Made by a program: the position numbers and the translations under genes. The notes beneath the pieces are model-generated. The model saw nothing but the letters and a program-made list of their open reading frames with translations, made no database searches and was not told the DNA's origin. Shown in pieces: positions 1 through 11,439 of a stretch of 64,000 nucleotides of DNA. The number at the start of each line of letters is the position of its first letter. Within the stretch, counting starts at the first letter, position 1. The DNA comes from Marsupella aquatica (lineage: Eukaryota; Marchantiophyta), in assembly GCA_973895155.1 (NCBI GenBank), contig OZ316894.1, positions 7,750,001 through 7,814,000 on the forward strand. The letters are read 5' to 3'.

Positions 1-2
1 CA

Positions 3-938
3 GGGATTGCACTCATAGATCGCAATGACGAGCTTTGTATTCTATACGAAAAATTAAATGTTCAGGTTGAGGTTTTGAATGGATCGGAGACGGAGCTTCA
101 CAAAAGGGTAGATGAAATTAAGTACTTGACCATTGAGAGCAAGCACTTGCAACAAAAAATCCTCGCAGCCTATAAACCCACGGTAGACGTTCCGAAGATG
201 TATGACACCCTCAACAATCTCAAACAGCAATTGACAAAGGCCAAAACGATGACTGCCAGGTTGGCTGATCTTGTGGAAAATCCAGATAACCTGACAAGAT
301 GGAAACTGCTACCAGCTCGAGATCTGACAGAGTTGGAGCTGCATCTAAAAATGACAGCGATTGATGAATTTTTCTCTGCAAAAGCGGATCAAGCTCTAGA
401 GAAAAAGTTAATTCTTGAGGAGGTTACAATCCTTACAGATGACTTAGAGAAGCAGGCATCGAAGAATGGAATCAACAACAGAGAGTATTGGGAGCAAGTG
501 AACCACTACCAAAGATATGTTCAGTCCCTCACTCGGCAAGTGATGGCAACTGTTTCTGAGCTCTCTCTTTGTCAGGCCATTGTCACGACTATGAAGGAGG
601 AGAAAGAGAGGCTTTGCGTGGAGATCTTACAAGCGTACTCATTCCTCGCCATTGGAGAGCCTCCATCGAAGGCAGCTACCAAAGAGTGGTTGGCTAAGGA
701 AAGAGAAAAGGAATTCTTGCTGAGGGCAGAGGAAAATCGAGATAATAGAATCACAGGAAACGAGCCTGCCGGTGACAAAAGAAAAAGTAGCACAGCAAAG
801 CAACGGCCAAATGCATATATGGAAGAGGATCTCGGTTTACCAAAACCGTTTGGATTATATTCGCCTTTCAAACCCTCTGATCCAGGGGGTCAAATGCGTC
901 ATTATAAAAACCCTGACCCCAAGCCTCTTGAGCTCTAG
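3..938 (+). CDS. CCDC146/MBO2-like ciliary coiled-coil protein, C-terminal exon (partial at the left edge)
   Basis: The frame is open from base 3 to the stop at 936-938 (311 codons) and continues off the left edge; a cag at 1-3 could be a splice acceptor, but this cannot be decided. The protein is charged and heptad-rich and starts with GIALIDRNDELCILYEKLNV, which fits a conserved block of CCDC146 (MBO2 in Chlamydomonas). It ends with a proline-rich tail, LPKPFGLYSPFKPSDPGG then MRHYKNPDPKP, which I also associate with the C-terminus of that family. Family members act in the motile cilium or axoneme and centriole region, needed in algae for flagellar waveform and in animals for sperm flagella. 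In a plant the role would be in the flagella of the male gamete. The start codon and N-terminal two-thirds lie outside the window. The identification is from remembered family motifs; another axonemal coiled-coil family is the main alternative. Confidence 0.75.
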   Translation, partial: GIALIDRNDELCILYEKLNVQVEVLNGSETELHKRVDEIKYLTIESKHLQQKILAAYKPTVDVPKMYDTLNNLKQQLTKAKTMTARLADLVENPDNLTRWKLLPARDLTELELHLKMTAIDEFFSAKADQALEKKLILEEVTILTDDLEKQASKNGINNREYWEQVNHYQRYVQSLTRQVMATVSELSLCQAIVTTMKEEKERLCVEILQAYSFLAIGEPPSKAATKEWLAKEREKEFLLRAEENRDNRITGNEPAGDKRKSSTAKQRPNAYMEEDLGLPKPFGLYSPFKPSDPGGQMRHYKNPDPKPLEL

Positions 939-1759
939 AAGTCTTGAATAATTGTCTTGACATGAATTCTTCTTTATGATTCAAGAGTGTAACAAACCAG
1001 TTGAGGTATGAACTACAGTACCTCGGGAACATAGCCTTGATTATTTGGACCACCTCATTGTAGTTTAATATCTGCTCCCAGTCCAAGGGCAGGGCAGCTG
1101 AAGGATAGAGCGGAGGAGAGTTGGTTCTGCGGAGAGATCTAGACAACATGTAGAAATATTGTTTGGCATTTCAATTTTTCGGGGTTGAGTATCGTCAGCT
1201 TGGCCGTTCAATAGATTTACTAACTTCCTTGTACAAAAAGAAGCTTGAGAGGTAGAAGATATTATGACCAACGCGTAGAAATTGCTGTCATACTAGCAAT
1301 TGTAACTCTTTATTTCATGATACGACAAAAATTCACTCGATTTCTACAGATTGGAGGATTCTAGTTATCCCTCCTGAATGACAGCGGTGAGGGATTTCTC
1401 CAATTTCAGTAATTCTGATGAGACCGGTTTCTGGTAAAGTGCAGATTTATCAGCAATTGCACCTAAATGAAATCTTATACTGATTCAATTAGAGAATAGA
1501 ACTGCTTTGCTCTGTGAGAGAAGTACTAATCCACCTTCAAGGTTTCCAGAGTTCACACATGCATCTATCAGGTAGTGCAATGCATACATAAAATGCATTT
1601 ATCAATCATGAGTGGAGCAGATAATTACATAAAGCAGTTCATGCACTTGTGTAGTTGAATAGTGCGGTATGCGGGCGGGCTCAAGATATGAGGTGTAGAG
1701 CTATATGTTTGATGGACTCCCAAAGACAACATGTGCTTGTGAAATATCATTCAAATAAG

Positions 1760-2045
1760 TAATTGATACAAGAGTTAAGGGATTCATCTCTCCCGAGGCT
1801 AATTCCATGTTAACACACAAGCCAGTTTTATTGCATTATATACTTGTTGGCCGCACCAAGTCTCTATAGCACAAGCCCTCTTTAATTCTCAAACACTCCA
1901 TTACAACAAGTCTGAGTTCTACTCACAAGCTAACTCCAGCTTGTGTATATCCTAAGTTGCATATCTAACCCTGGTCAAACACTTTACTCTGGTTAGACTA
2001 ACTGTGGTACATAGTATTGCTAGACCCAAGAGTAAACGCCAATTT
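1760..2045 (-). repeat. Diverged LTR relic of the copia family seen at 10565 and 53128
   Basis: Blocks of the 10565-10907 LTR can be followed in the same order: the cctcctcgaggct-like block (here ctcccgaggct), acacacaag, ccaagtctc, gttcta/ccac, and the ggttag-ctaac region near the LTR edge. The ends are lost and no target-site duplication is visible, so it is an old solo LTR or fragment. Confidence 0.5.
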
Positions 2046-2970
2046 TTTTGAAAACAATCAAATATAGGTAGTGAGAGCACCCCCCCTGGTCCACTAGTCG
2101 GGCCACTAGCGGGCCTGGCCTAGAGTAAAAATACTTGGACTGTGGGCCCATTTTTTAAAACCCCCATTGTGCCTGGTCTGTGCATCATGGGCATCATTGC
2201 CCAGCGTCCATTTTCTCCCATCTGGTGACCAAGTATCATGGAAATCATCTTTCATGTAATCGCACAGCACCCTTGTAGACCTGGATTCTTTGTGGAGGAT
2301 TGTCTCCATGCAATCCCCTTATCATTTGGGTAAATGAACACTTGTTTTATCTGCCATGGCAATACATAGTCCATTTTCTTGGAAGCACCCAACTCCTTCT
2401 AAAAACTTACTTGCCACAGGCCAGATGCATCATACCTCATACTTGTAGGGACTTTGGGAGTCCAAGATGGGTTTGCCCACCTTCCTTTGACATGGACCAC
2501 TTCCTTTATCAAAGGCTCATAGTTCACCACTAAGATGTCTGTCAACACCCCCACATAATATACATATAGACTCATCTACTGTTGCCCCTGACCTAATGAC
2601 CCACTTCTCAGTATATACATTCAAGCCATCCCAGAATCAAAAGTCCTAAACCCAGATGAGTCACAATCAATCAAGGAACCAAGTGATGGAATGGTCCTCC
2701 AATGGTGCCCATAGGCTCTGCAGGCCCTGTACTGCAGTGCCTTCCAACTACGTGGTACACTGTACGCTGCTCAGGTTACTGCTTCCCTGCCTAAACCAAC
2801 CGAGAAACTCTGCTGCATAGGTTACTACTTCCCTGCTGAAACCACCGAAAAGACTTCCTTACTAACTATATACCAGATGTCAGACTAGAAAAAGCCAAAT
2901 CAACCAGTGAATACGCCAACGTCCGCTCCTCCATATGTCAATTGTCACATTGTACTGTCCTTGCCCTGTA

Positions 2971-3123
2971 AGTGACAGGTGTGAGCAATTTCCCAATAGC
3001 TAAAATTGTTTTCCTACCTTGGCAAAACACATCTACATTGCCTTTTGAGTGACCGGTGTGAGCAGTCTCCCAATAGCTAAAATTGTTTTCCTGCCATGGC
3101 AAAACATATCTACATTGCCTGTG
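2971..3123. repeat. Two-copy tandem repeat, period about 77 bp
   Basis: The segment beginning agtgacaggtgtgagca at 2971 recurs at 3048 as agtgaccggtgtgagca. Both copies continue through tcccaatagctaaaattg and end in ctacattgcc. Several substitutions separate them. Confidence 0.8.
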
Positions 3124-3547
3124 CTGTCACATGTTCAGATCGTGCGCCATATCCACATTCCCTACTTTCTCTTGGGCTTTCGTGACAGGATTTCACGTTC
3201 TAGCGGCAATCTCATCATAACCACCTTACGCAGAGACAAATTCATTACTTTGAGGTACTTAAGATGAGGTCCTCGAAAATCTCGTTGCTCCTTCATTTCA
3301 CATTGGAGACATGACCCCAAGTTGAGTGTAACCCATGTCGGCCAGACTTGGGTTGGATAATTGATAACTGCCTGACGTTTGATACTCTGATATCTACAAT
3401 ACCATTGCAGTCACCTAGCTCCGTTTCATATTGCACATTTACAGCACTATAATTTTGCTTGTGTGGAAGTATATTCATGTAGGGTACTGGAAACGCATCG
3501 GGAAAAAAATTCGATGATCTTGTGGTTAGGCTTCAGAATTCAGGAAT

Positions 3548-6523
3548 TCATTGCATTGAAGTACTTTTTGATACTGCTGTTGATTGCGCAGAGACAACTT
3601 TCCCTAGATCCTTTTTGGGGCCTGGTTCACTCTCTTCATCATCTGAAGACTCATAAGCCAAACCAAGTATCCCACCCCCATTTGTACGTTCCCCAGCAGA
3701 TTGCTCACGAGAATCCTTTGTAGCACTGGATTCAGGGACTTTTACTTGCGCGTCACCTAACGGATTTGATGTGCCCAACTTGCTGTCCAGACCACTAGTG
3801 CCCTCTGTGGGCCCTGAGATCCGATGACGCTTCCGTTTGATCTCAACAATGCTTTTCACTAAGACCTGCTGACTGTATCCAGCAATCAATCATTAGCGAA
3901 ACACCAAGGATACACAAGGATATAATCCAATACACTTGGACTCTTGACGAGGGTGTGATGCCCAACTTCTTTCTTACAATTAACAAGCCAGGAAACCATA
4001 GAGAAGACTAGCATTTGGCAATCAATTGTAATAGAGCTTGAAGGGGGATGACAATTCTCTGGCACTTACCGGATTCCAGTATGAGGTTTAGGTTCCACCC
4101 TAAGAGGCTGTAAAACTGGCGCAGGTAATGAATCTACCAGACTTGCAGCTTTGTGCTGACAGAAGTCAAGGAGATCAACGGCAGAGACATCAGGCAACAC
4201 GAACCAAGCGGAGCATAGAGGATGGAATACGTTGCATAAAGAAACTTAGAAAAATACTAGAAAAGGATATTTTAAATGCAGCAAAGCTCGCTTCTCTGTC
4301 CGGCGTCTCAAACGTTCAGCATCTTCTTCAGCTTCCATTTGCTCCTTCAGATACAGCAAATCATCGCTGTCGAGTGCTGTTGTTGTCCCTCCCCACAAGG
4401 CAACCTGTCGCATGAAATGGCACTCTACCAAAAAATCACCTACCTACAATATCGCCGAGAGCAGCAGACCATAGATAGAAGAGGACAACTGCTCAGAGGC
4501 AATGTGACCAAATTTGAGGTTTAGGTCAACGACACTCATTTCCTATCTGACAAACGATTTCCCAAGGTTCAAAGTAACAAATTCAACTATTGGGGTAAGG
4601 ATCTAAACAAATTCTTCTGAAGATTCTGTCAAATCGCTGAGTAAGACACGATACAGGATCTCTCATTCAGCATTATGACTCCACTATTTCAGCAATGGGC
4701 TCAGAAGACTACCGGACAATTACACTTGGAAAATCTCAGAACTCGACCCCCAAAATTATGAAAATGAGAAATGCAATGAAGTGGAAAAAACCAGAAAGCC
4801 ACTATTTGCAGAACACATTGCACCATGAAGAACCTCCTCTTCCTCTATTCAAAGCATACATATAAACGTAAATCGAGTCTAATTTTATTTCGAGCCCAAC
4901 GGAAAATCTGAGGCCCAACTTTCAAATATCTAAAAAACAGAGGAAACCTTACATCTTCGAATAATTCAAAAACAATTGATGCAGAGAAGGGGCCTGCCTC
5001 CTCGTCCATGAAGATACCCGCCACGTTCTCCAGCCACCTCCTGCATCTGATCTCGACATCATATCCCAGGTGCCACGCCAGATTCCCTGTCAGGGCAAGT
5101 TCTCAGAAAACTTTTCGGACAACGAAAACTCCTTTGATGACCATTAACTCCAGCATCTTGATGGGACAGAAAGGTAGACCAGTCGTTGGATGAACACAAT
5201 ATTTCAGAAAAAGGCCTTTCTGAGAAATACAATAACTTTCCCGAGACGACTCTGTGGATACTGGCTCATCCTATCGATGAGCCCTGAACACTAGAGACCT
5301 GTCTAAGCAACCTCTAATCAGCATAATTGATTGACTCTTAATTTGTTGCCGGTCTCCAGTCGGAACCAAAAGGGTCTAGATTGAGAAGCGTTCCTTCAGA
5401 GGCAATCAACTGGATACTACGTTCGCGTTAACGAAGGGATTGGTGGGCTGGAGAGCAAGAGTGATAGGAAGGCATGCTAGAAATCAGTACTCTCTTTAGA
5501 TGACACTATGAATGACATCACAATTCGCCCGGAGCACTAACCTTGGCCACCATCCTTTTGAATGCTACATCTTCATCATCGGTCTTTTCTTTCTCGCCTT
5601 TGCTGCCCAATTTCTTATCTGCAGAAGAAAGAAACTATGGTCATACATCCTAAGAAAAGGGGGAAGGCAGACAGAGAGTTAGGTCCATTGAAGGCAAAAC
5701 TGCGCACCGTACTGTAATCTGCTAACTCCGAGCGCACATTCACCGCCGAATGGACGTGAACAAATGGCAATTCATATAATAAGGTTAAGAACCATACGAA
5801 GCACTGCATTTACGATCTACAAAAGATGCTGATTATTAAATTGATCTTCATTTAGCGTCCAAGAACCTATCAGCACTTTATTCAACATTTCCCTGCAAGA
5901 TGTCTCCCATACGGTCCTTTGCCACAGAGGGAATCTCCCAACTATGCATTTCGGGCAAGTGTGCGAGTCTGTCCCAGGATACGCTACAACTGTAATGAAG
6001 AGTACAGCGAAGTGAAGCTGATATGCAGACATAAAATTGATAGATACACAAAGAAGTAAGGCAAGAAATATGCAACCCTAAAGAAATCAGAATTATGCCA
6101 ATTTGATTCGAGGCGGCTCCTGAAAAGAGACTGCAAGGGTACAAGTGGAACCGGACTGGCCACAATAACGCCCACGATTCTAAAAATATAGAATTTGATC
6201 AATCGCTGACCCGTTCTCATGCTTTCCCGAATCAATCTCTAACGATGGAACAGGTCCCATGTGAAGCGATTCCGCAGCTCACGACGAGAGAGACTTGACT
6301 GATAACTGACCACTGAACAAATTCAATAGTTCACGCGTCTGCAAATGAGAAAGAAACTAAACTTGATGCAATGACAGAAAAGAAGGAATGATAATTCAAG
6401 AACAGATTCCGCGCAAGTCCAAAACGTACATGCAAACACAGTCGACACCCCAACCAGTGCAACACATCACATACCTCTCGCATCACTGAGATTGGTGTAC
6501 TCTTTCACTTCCCGGCCAGCCAT
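3548..6523 (-). CDS. Conserved plant protein of unknown function, six coding exons, 234 residues
   Basis: I joined exons 6523-6475, 5618-5542, 5046-4998, 4376-4258, 4155-4070 and 3872-3548; they total 705 nt, 234 codons plus stop, with every junction in phase. The product starts MAGREVKEYTNLSDAR and continues DKKLGSKGEKEKTDDEDVAF, KRMVAK, MQEVAGERGGYLHGRG, ALDSDDLLYLKEQMEAEEDA, then TEKRA, a proline-rich LRVEPKPHTGIR stretch and a basic VEIKRKRHR patch. It closes with a Ser/Gly-rich tail holding GILGLAYESSDDEESEP. I remember a plant protein family with this N-terminus and this LGLAYESSDDE motif but know no function; the acidic and basic patches suggest a nuclear protein. Introns 1, 2, 4 and 5 are GT-AG. 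Intron 3 (4997-4377) begins GC. Exon 4 ends LLHLKYPFL, where I expect AFAAFK; see findings. Convergent with the ciliary gene. UTR limits were not determined. Confidence 0.8.
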
Positions 6524-7300
6524 GATGCAAAAACCACGGGCCCGTCCAACTCAGTACACTCTCACAAATGCAGTCGTTCTCTCGAAGTGAGGACCAGATC
6601 ATGCATAGCTCTCCGCACCCAAACCCCTTCAATCCGAATCAGAGCGCTCGATCACTCCTCCTGCTGTCCTCGTGCACCTCAAGCTCTTCTAAGCGGATAA
6701 CAATTGCACCACAAGAATCCTTTCGAGCAAAAATCGAGAAGCACATCAATCATCTTCGTTCATCCCAATCCTCCTCCTCCTCCTCCTCTTCTTTTACCAC
6801 ATTGTCACTCCACGCTGGACTGTACAAGTCTAGGGTTTCTTCGTTGATTTCGATGGCAGGATTTCTCACTTGCTCTCCGTGTGTGCATCGGATCTGATAG
6901 GCCACACAGTAACGAGTTTCTACTCCCTCAGTTTAGGTCACTGAGACAGGGGCAGAGAAACGGGCAAAGAGGGATAGAGACAGAGGGATACCAGAGGCAG
7001 CTGAGCCGTTGGGGTGGAGAAGAGAAGCTCGGCAGGGGGAGAGAGCGGTTTTCTTCATTATATTATTGTCCTTGGGCATCACGGGGACACAAAGCTGCTG
7101 CGAAGCTGGAAGCTAGTGCTGTTGTGAGCAGCAAGGCTGCTGGACAAGTGCAACATCCTCTCCTCCTCCTCCTCCTCTTGATAGCTTAAACGCTCTTCCG
7201 GCACAGCTGCCGCTGCTCTGCAAAGAGATGCTGGACGGACGTTTGAAAACCGAATTGAAATTGAATCAATCAATCAATCAATTAATCGAACCAATTGTAG
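6524..7300 (-). promoter_or_regulatory. Upstream region of the minus-strand gene with two CTC/GAG microsatellites
   Basis: This region should hold the 5-prime UTR and promoter of the gene starting at 6523. It contains (CTC)n-type tracts at 6771-6790 and about 7158-7178, which on the gene's sense strand are GA-rich, typical of plant 5-prime leaders and core promoters. The open frames across it are products of these low-complexity tracts. No TATA box could be placed with confidence. Confidence 0.4.
6831..6838 (-). promoter_or_regulatory. Telo-box (AAACCCTA) upstream of the minus-strand gene
   Basis: The reverse strand reads AAACCCTA about 310 bp upstream of the ATG at 6523. Telo-boxes are frequent in promoters and 5-prime leaders of plant genes for growth and ribosome functions. 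A single 8-mer can occur by chance; its position near the likely transcription start is the only support. Confidence 0.4.
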
Positions 7301-9189
7301 AACGCTTTCTACCTGACGACAACGCAACGGCGCGACAGCTGCTGCTTCTTCAAGGGCGAAGTCGTCGTCGCATACATCGCAAGATCTCACGCATTGCTCT
7401 AGTCTCGTCTCTTCACCTCAGTCCTACGCTTCTCTTCTGGCAATTAGAAGTTCTTCCCCAGGGCCATGCTGCAATCCTGCGAGTACAGTGGTACGCGGTA
7501 CTTCGCTTTCTGCTTTGCCACCGATTTTCTGCGTCGCGCTGTCCACTGCAATGGAAATGCTATGAGATTCTGTTGGTATCTGCAGTTGGGTAGGCGTCAA
7601 TCAGATACTATATTTGAGTCGAGTCCATCAGCGGCTCAGCGCGAACTGGCTGGAGTACAGCTATTCTATAATGCTAGCAAACACGAATTTTGCTAGGGAG
7701 GGGAGTGTTGTTAGCGAGACACTTGTGGTTTTAATTTTTTTTGCTTTTTGCTGCTATATATATATTTTGTGTGTTTTTTTATGATTCCAGATGACTAGGG
7801 AGATCACTAGCAAAAAGAGGAGTACTCAAAATGGATGTTATCAACCAGGTTATTCTTAGGAGGCAATTGGATATCAAAAAATTAGGGGTCATGAGAGAAT
7901 TTTTTTAACTGCAAAGGCTAAAGGTGTGACTGCCTGCCAGAATTGCATGCCGTGCGCCTGTGGATCAATTGCACGACACTCTTGCATTTGGGGGGATGGG
8001 CATCTCGAAAGTCATTTATTATGCTATTATGCTTGCTCTTGCCCAAACCTTGCGTGATGATATGAAGTTAAATACCTTGAATCAGGACTTCACAAAGTGT
8101 GCATGATGATATGAAGTATAGGGTAATAACGGCTTGGTCTTGGGTTACTGGTCTGTAACCCTGTGACCAGAAAGTGAGGAAATACTGACCGGCAGCCGGG
8201 AAGTTTTTTTGAACTTTGTGGGAACAGGTTTCAGACAGTAACCCCAGCCCAAACTGTCATTATCATACGTAATATCTGTCCGGAAAAAATGTTACCGGGA
8301 ACATTTTCTGGGTAGAGGATTATGGAAATGGTGGCACCTAGTAGAAAAGGTTACACACCGGTAACCTTGCTTCCTGACAGGAATTACGTTAACCTGTCCA
8401 CCAAACTACCCAATATCCTCCAAACAAAATTAATTATCAACTGGCTCCTCTACTCGGTGGGGGCCGTTCAATGTCTCTCCATCCAAAGCAAAGTTGATGG
8501 TCATTTTCTTACACAAGTTAAAATGCATGAGCCAAAATGTGTCAGGTTTGGAAGTAATTTCCTGAAAATAAGCGGCCGTTTGCTCCAGGTTTTTGACAAA
8601 AAAACTTGCACACATCAGCAAAAAAAGGGACCCACAAGGGGCCCACTGACAGATGACTGGGTTCGAGAATGCTTTTGCTTGATTGTGCCCCCAAGTTCCT
8701 GTAAAGTGAAGTGTGGCCAGTTCCCACATATGAATGGCTGGGATTGCATCCCTCACTTAGAAAAAAATGGAATTGCTGTCCCCAAGTTCTTTGTAAAGCC
8801 ACCCTTAGTATTAACTTGCACATGGGTTCGTGTTGCCATGTGATAAGTCACTACTGGCTAGCCTCAGCCCGCCATGACCCCCCTCGGCCTCCCTTCCCCG
8901 TTACAGGGCACAGTTACAGGTCTGGGAGGGGTGGAAAACAAGTTGTGTTTTGCTCCACTCCCCTCACAAAAAAGCCAACACTTTTGGCCCTCATTGTTAG
9001 TCAGGACAACACAGAGGGGAAGGGGAAGGGGAAGAGGGACTGAGGGTGGTTGGGGAGGGTTAAGGCTAACCAGTAGATACTTGCCACATTTCAATGGGAA
9101 CCCATATATGAGTTAATACCTAACCCAAATACAAAATGGGTGGCAGGTTGATAATTAATATTGGGTAGAATGGGGGAATGTTACTGTAT
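7301..9189. other. Intergenic, no supported gene
   Basis: I see no recognisable exon or element. A 173-codon open frame at 8322-8843 has no motif I know and the opposite strand is equally open there. One unit of the cttgaatcag repeat described at 9190 also occurs near 8065-8110. Confidence 0.5.
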
Positions 9190-9910
9190 GAAGTTGAATA
9201 CCTTGAATCAGGCCTCTTCTTTCATCCAGCACGCTATGGTGCAATGTGTGGACCACCTAGGGAGCTCCGGGGGTTGACTATCAAAAATCTTTGTAACCAT
9301 GTGCGATTCAAAATATGTATTTTTGATAGAAATTAACTAAATTTTTAAAAGTGTAGGAAACAAAAAATGTATTATAAACTCATGTTTATAAAATATTCTC
9401 TAATATATACCTATATTAAAGTACAATAGCTTATTAATATTTACAATAAAGAATATTCTTGGAATGTTTTCTTTATAAAGTAGGTCTATTTATATTAGGC
9501 TAGGATCGCACGTGGTACCCCAAAATATACATTTAGTTAACCACCCGAGCTAGGGACTAGGTGGTTGTTGCCCAAACCTTTAAATACCTTGAATCAGGCC
9601 TCTTCTTTCATCCAACACACTATGGTGCAATGGTGGACCACATAGGGAGGTGGTTGTTGCCCAAACCGTTAAATACCTTGAATCAGGCCTCCACTTTAGT
9701 CCCTGCCCAAGTGCATGATGATATAAAGTTAGATACCTTGAATCAGGCTTACGCGTTAGTCCAGCACGCTATGGTGCAACTGTATACCACCTGGGTATAC
9801 AGTTGCTGCCCAAATGGTGCGCAATGATATGAAATTAAATACCAAGTCAGAATGAGGCCTCCACTTTACTCTAGTAGGCTATGGTGCAATGGTAGACTGC
9901 CTGGGAGGTG
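9190..9910. repeat. Local tandem repeat, unit about 70-110 bp, interrupted by a hAT-like element
   Basis: The core taccttgaatcagg followed by cacgctatggtgcaa or a variant recurs near 9200, 9585, 9675, 9735 and 9840, and once more near 8070. Units vary in length and sequence. The block between the first and second copies is the hAT-like element at 9265-9549. Confidence 0.7.
9265..9549. mobile_element. hAT-like non-autonomous element, copy D (diverged)
   Basis: It starts CTCCGGGGGTTGAC and ends GTTAACCACCCGAG. Flanks are ctagggag on the left and ctagggac on the right, a 7-of-8 match that fits an 8-bp target-site duplication. Both sub-terminal regions carry a GTGCGAT block facing inwards, as in copies A-C. 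The interior is AT-rich without coding capacity. Confidence 0.65.
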
Positions 9911-10564
9911 GAGGCTCGGGTGGAGGTGCAAAGACGGAAACTAATTACAGGCGCACTAGTTTTTACACAAACCTCACGCAAATTGGGGTTCAAAATAAAC
10001 TTTTGATAGTTAAAGAAACAAGAATATTCTCTACTATTTGTGGGCAGCAGGTGGACGCAGCCATAAAGCATCCAAAAGCCATGAATGATTGTGCTAGCTT
10101 GGATGGACCCTCAAAACCCACACACACTCTAAAGTAAACCTTTTTAACCATAAAACAATTGTCCAGTTCATGAGAAGCTTGGGGTAAACGGTGATCATCT
10201 CACTTATGCTTGAGAACACTTCAGCTGATTTTGAAAATTACAAACATGAATATAATTAAATAATTTTGATACCTTCAAATAAAATTCACTCAATTAATTA
10301 CTGTACCTTGAGGTATTTGGAAGCTTCACTCAGTATCTGGCATCAATTTTTGTTTTAAAAACTTTCTTTTTGATTATGTAATATAAAATGCATTTTGAAA
10401 ACCCAAAATGACCATTGTGGTTGGAACCCTGACCTATTTGGAGGAATTGAAAAGAAATGACCCTAACGAGAGCCAAAATTAGCCAATGCATCCACACATC
10501 GCCCAAGACGTCCTCTGCCAAGGGACCAGTCCCTATCTTTGGATGTCTCCCCGGATGTCTCTTA

Positions 10565-10907
10565 TGTTGAGCATAGACGACAATCGCAACGGTAAGCACA
10601 TGACACATCCAACGATCAAGTAGTCAACACAAGAGATACATGGTTCACCTCCTCGAGGCTACGTCCACGGGAACACACAAGAAAGCTTTACTGAACTTTA
10701 AGCCTGTCGGCTATACCAAGTCTCCACAGTGTAAGTTCTCCTCATCTCTCAAGTGGCTCCATAACAATGAGCCTAAGTTCCACTTATCCAAACAAACACC
10801 GCTTGGCATATAGTGTGCATCCTAGTTAACCTAACCACAACTCCGACTAAGGTTAGCCTAACTACGGTTACATGTCATAACCCTAGACCTTGAGTAAATA
10901 CCTAACA
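10565..10907 (-). repeat. 3-prime LTR of copia family 1 (left copy)
   Basis: 343 bp with TG...CA ends in element orientation. Immediately inside it, on the minus strand, lies the purine-rich run AAGGGGAAGAT (10908-10918 region), the polypurine tract for plus-strand priming. Confidence 0.9.
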
Positions 10908-11057
10908 ATCTTCCCCTTGACTCTGGTCTAGGGGAGGGTAATACTGCTAACCTATATGATTCGTCAGCGGGAAGTTCTGGACAAAAACCAAAATGGTTTC
11001 CCCTCTCTAACTAGAGCAAACCAGAACTAAGCTGTAGCCTATTACTAGGAGTGAAGA

Positions 11058-11384
11058 CTTGGGGGGGTCACTTCCACGGAAGTGGCACATCACGTGCGAC
11101 GAAGTGTAGGCCCATTTAAATAGGTGTGGCAGAAGACTTCCAAAGTTTAGTGGAAGAACACATAGGGCATGTTTTATTGACTGGTCAACTTTAAAGAACA
11201 CATAGGCCTATTTAATTGCAAAAAATACTTTCTTTAAAGTTTTTAGGGATTTTTCAATAAAAAAATGATAAAATTAAAAGAAAGAAAGGGCTTTGCAAAA
11301 GAATATTTTTCACTTATAAGTTAGGGGGGTCAAACCCTAAAACGTCGCACGCGATGTATGGCCCTCCATATAGTGACCCCCAAG
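11058..11384. mobile_element. hAT-like non-autonomous element, copy A
   Basis: It begins CTTGGGGGGGTCAC and ends GTGACCCCCAAG, flanked on both sides by agtgaaga (11050-11057 and 11385-11392), an exact 8-bp duplication. The related copia copy at 53128-63801 shows the uninterrupted site near 63310-63325, so the boundaries are supported by an empty site. Very similar to copy C at 50747. No coding capacity. Confidence 0.9.
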
Positions 11385-11439
11385 AGTGAAGAAGAGCATA
11401 TATCAGTAATTACAACGAATATTAAGAAAAACTCATACT

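Larger units (their letters stand above)
939..3547. other. Intergenic region between two convergent genes
   Basis: No coding exon could be supported here. It holds the 3-prime flanks of the ciliary gene and of the minus-strand gene, a worn LTR relic (about 1760-2045) and a two-copy tandem repeat (2971-3123), listed separately. The short open frames in this stretch have no recognisable motif. Confidence 0.6.

Noticed and set aside
6568-7600. Several plus-strand open frames upstream of the minus-strand gene
   Set aside because: They are created by CTC microsatellites and biased leader sequence and show no protein motif.
8322-8843. 173-codon open frame
   Set aside because: No recognisable motif, no splice or promoter support, and the opposite strand is open over the same stretch.
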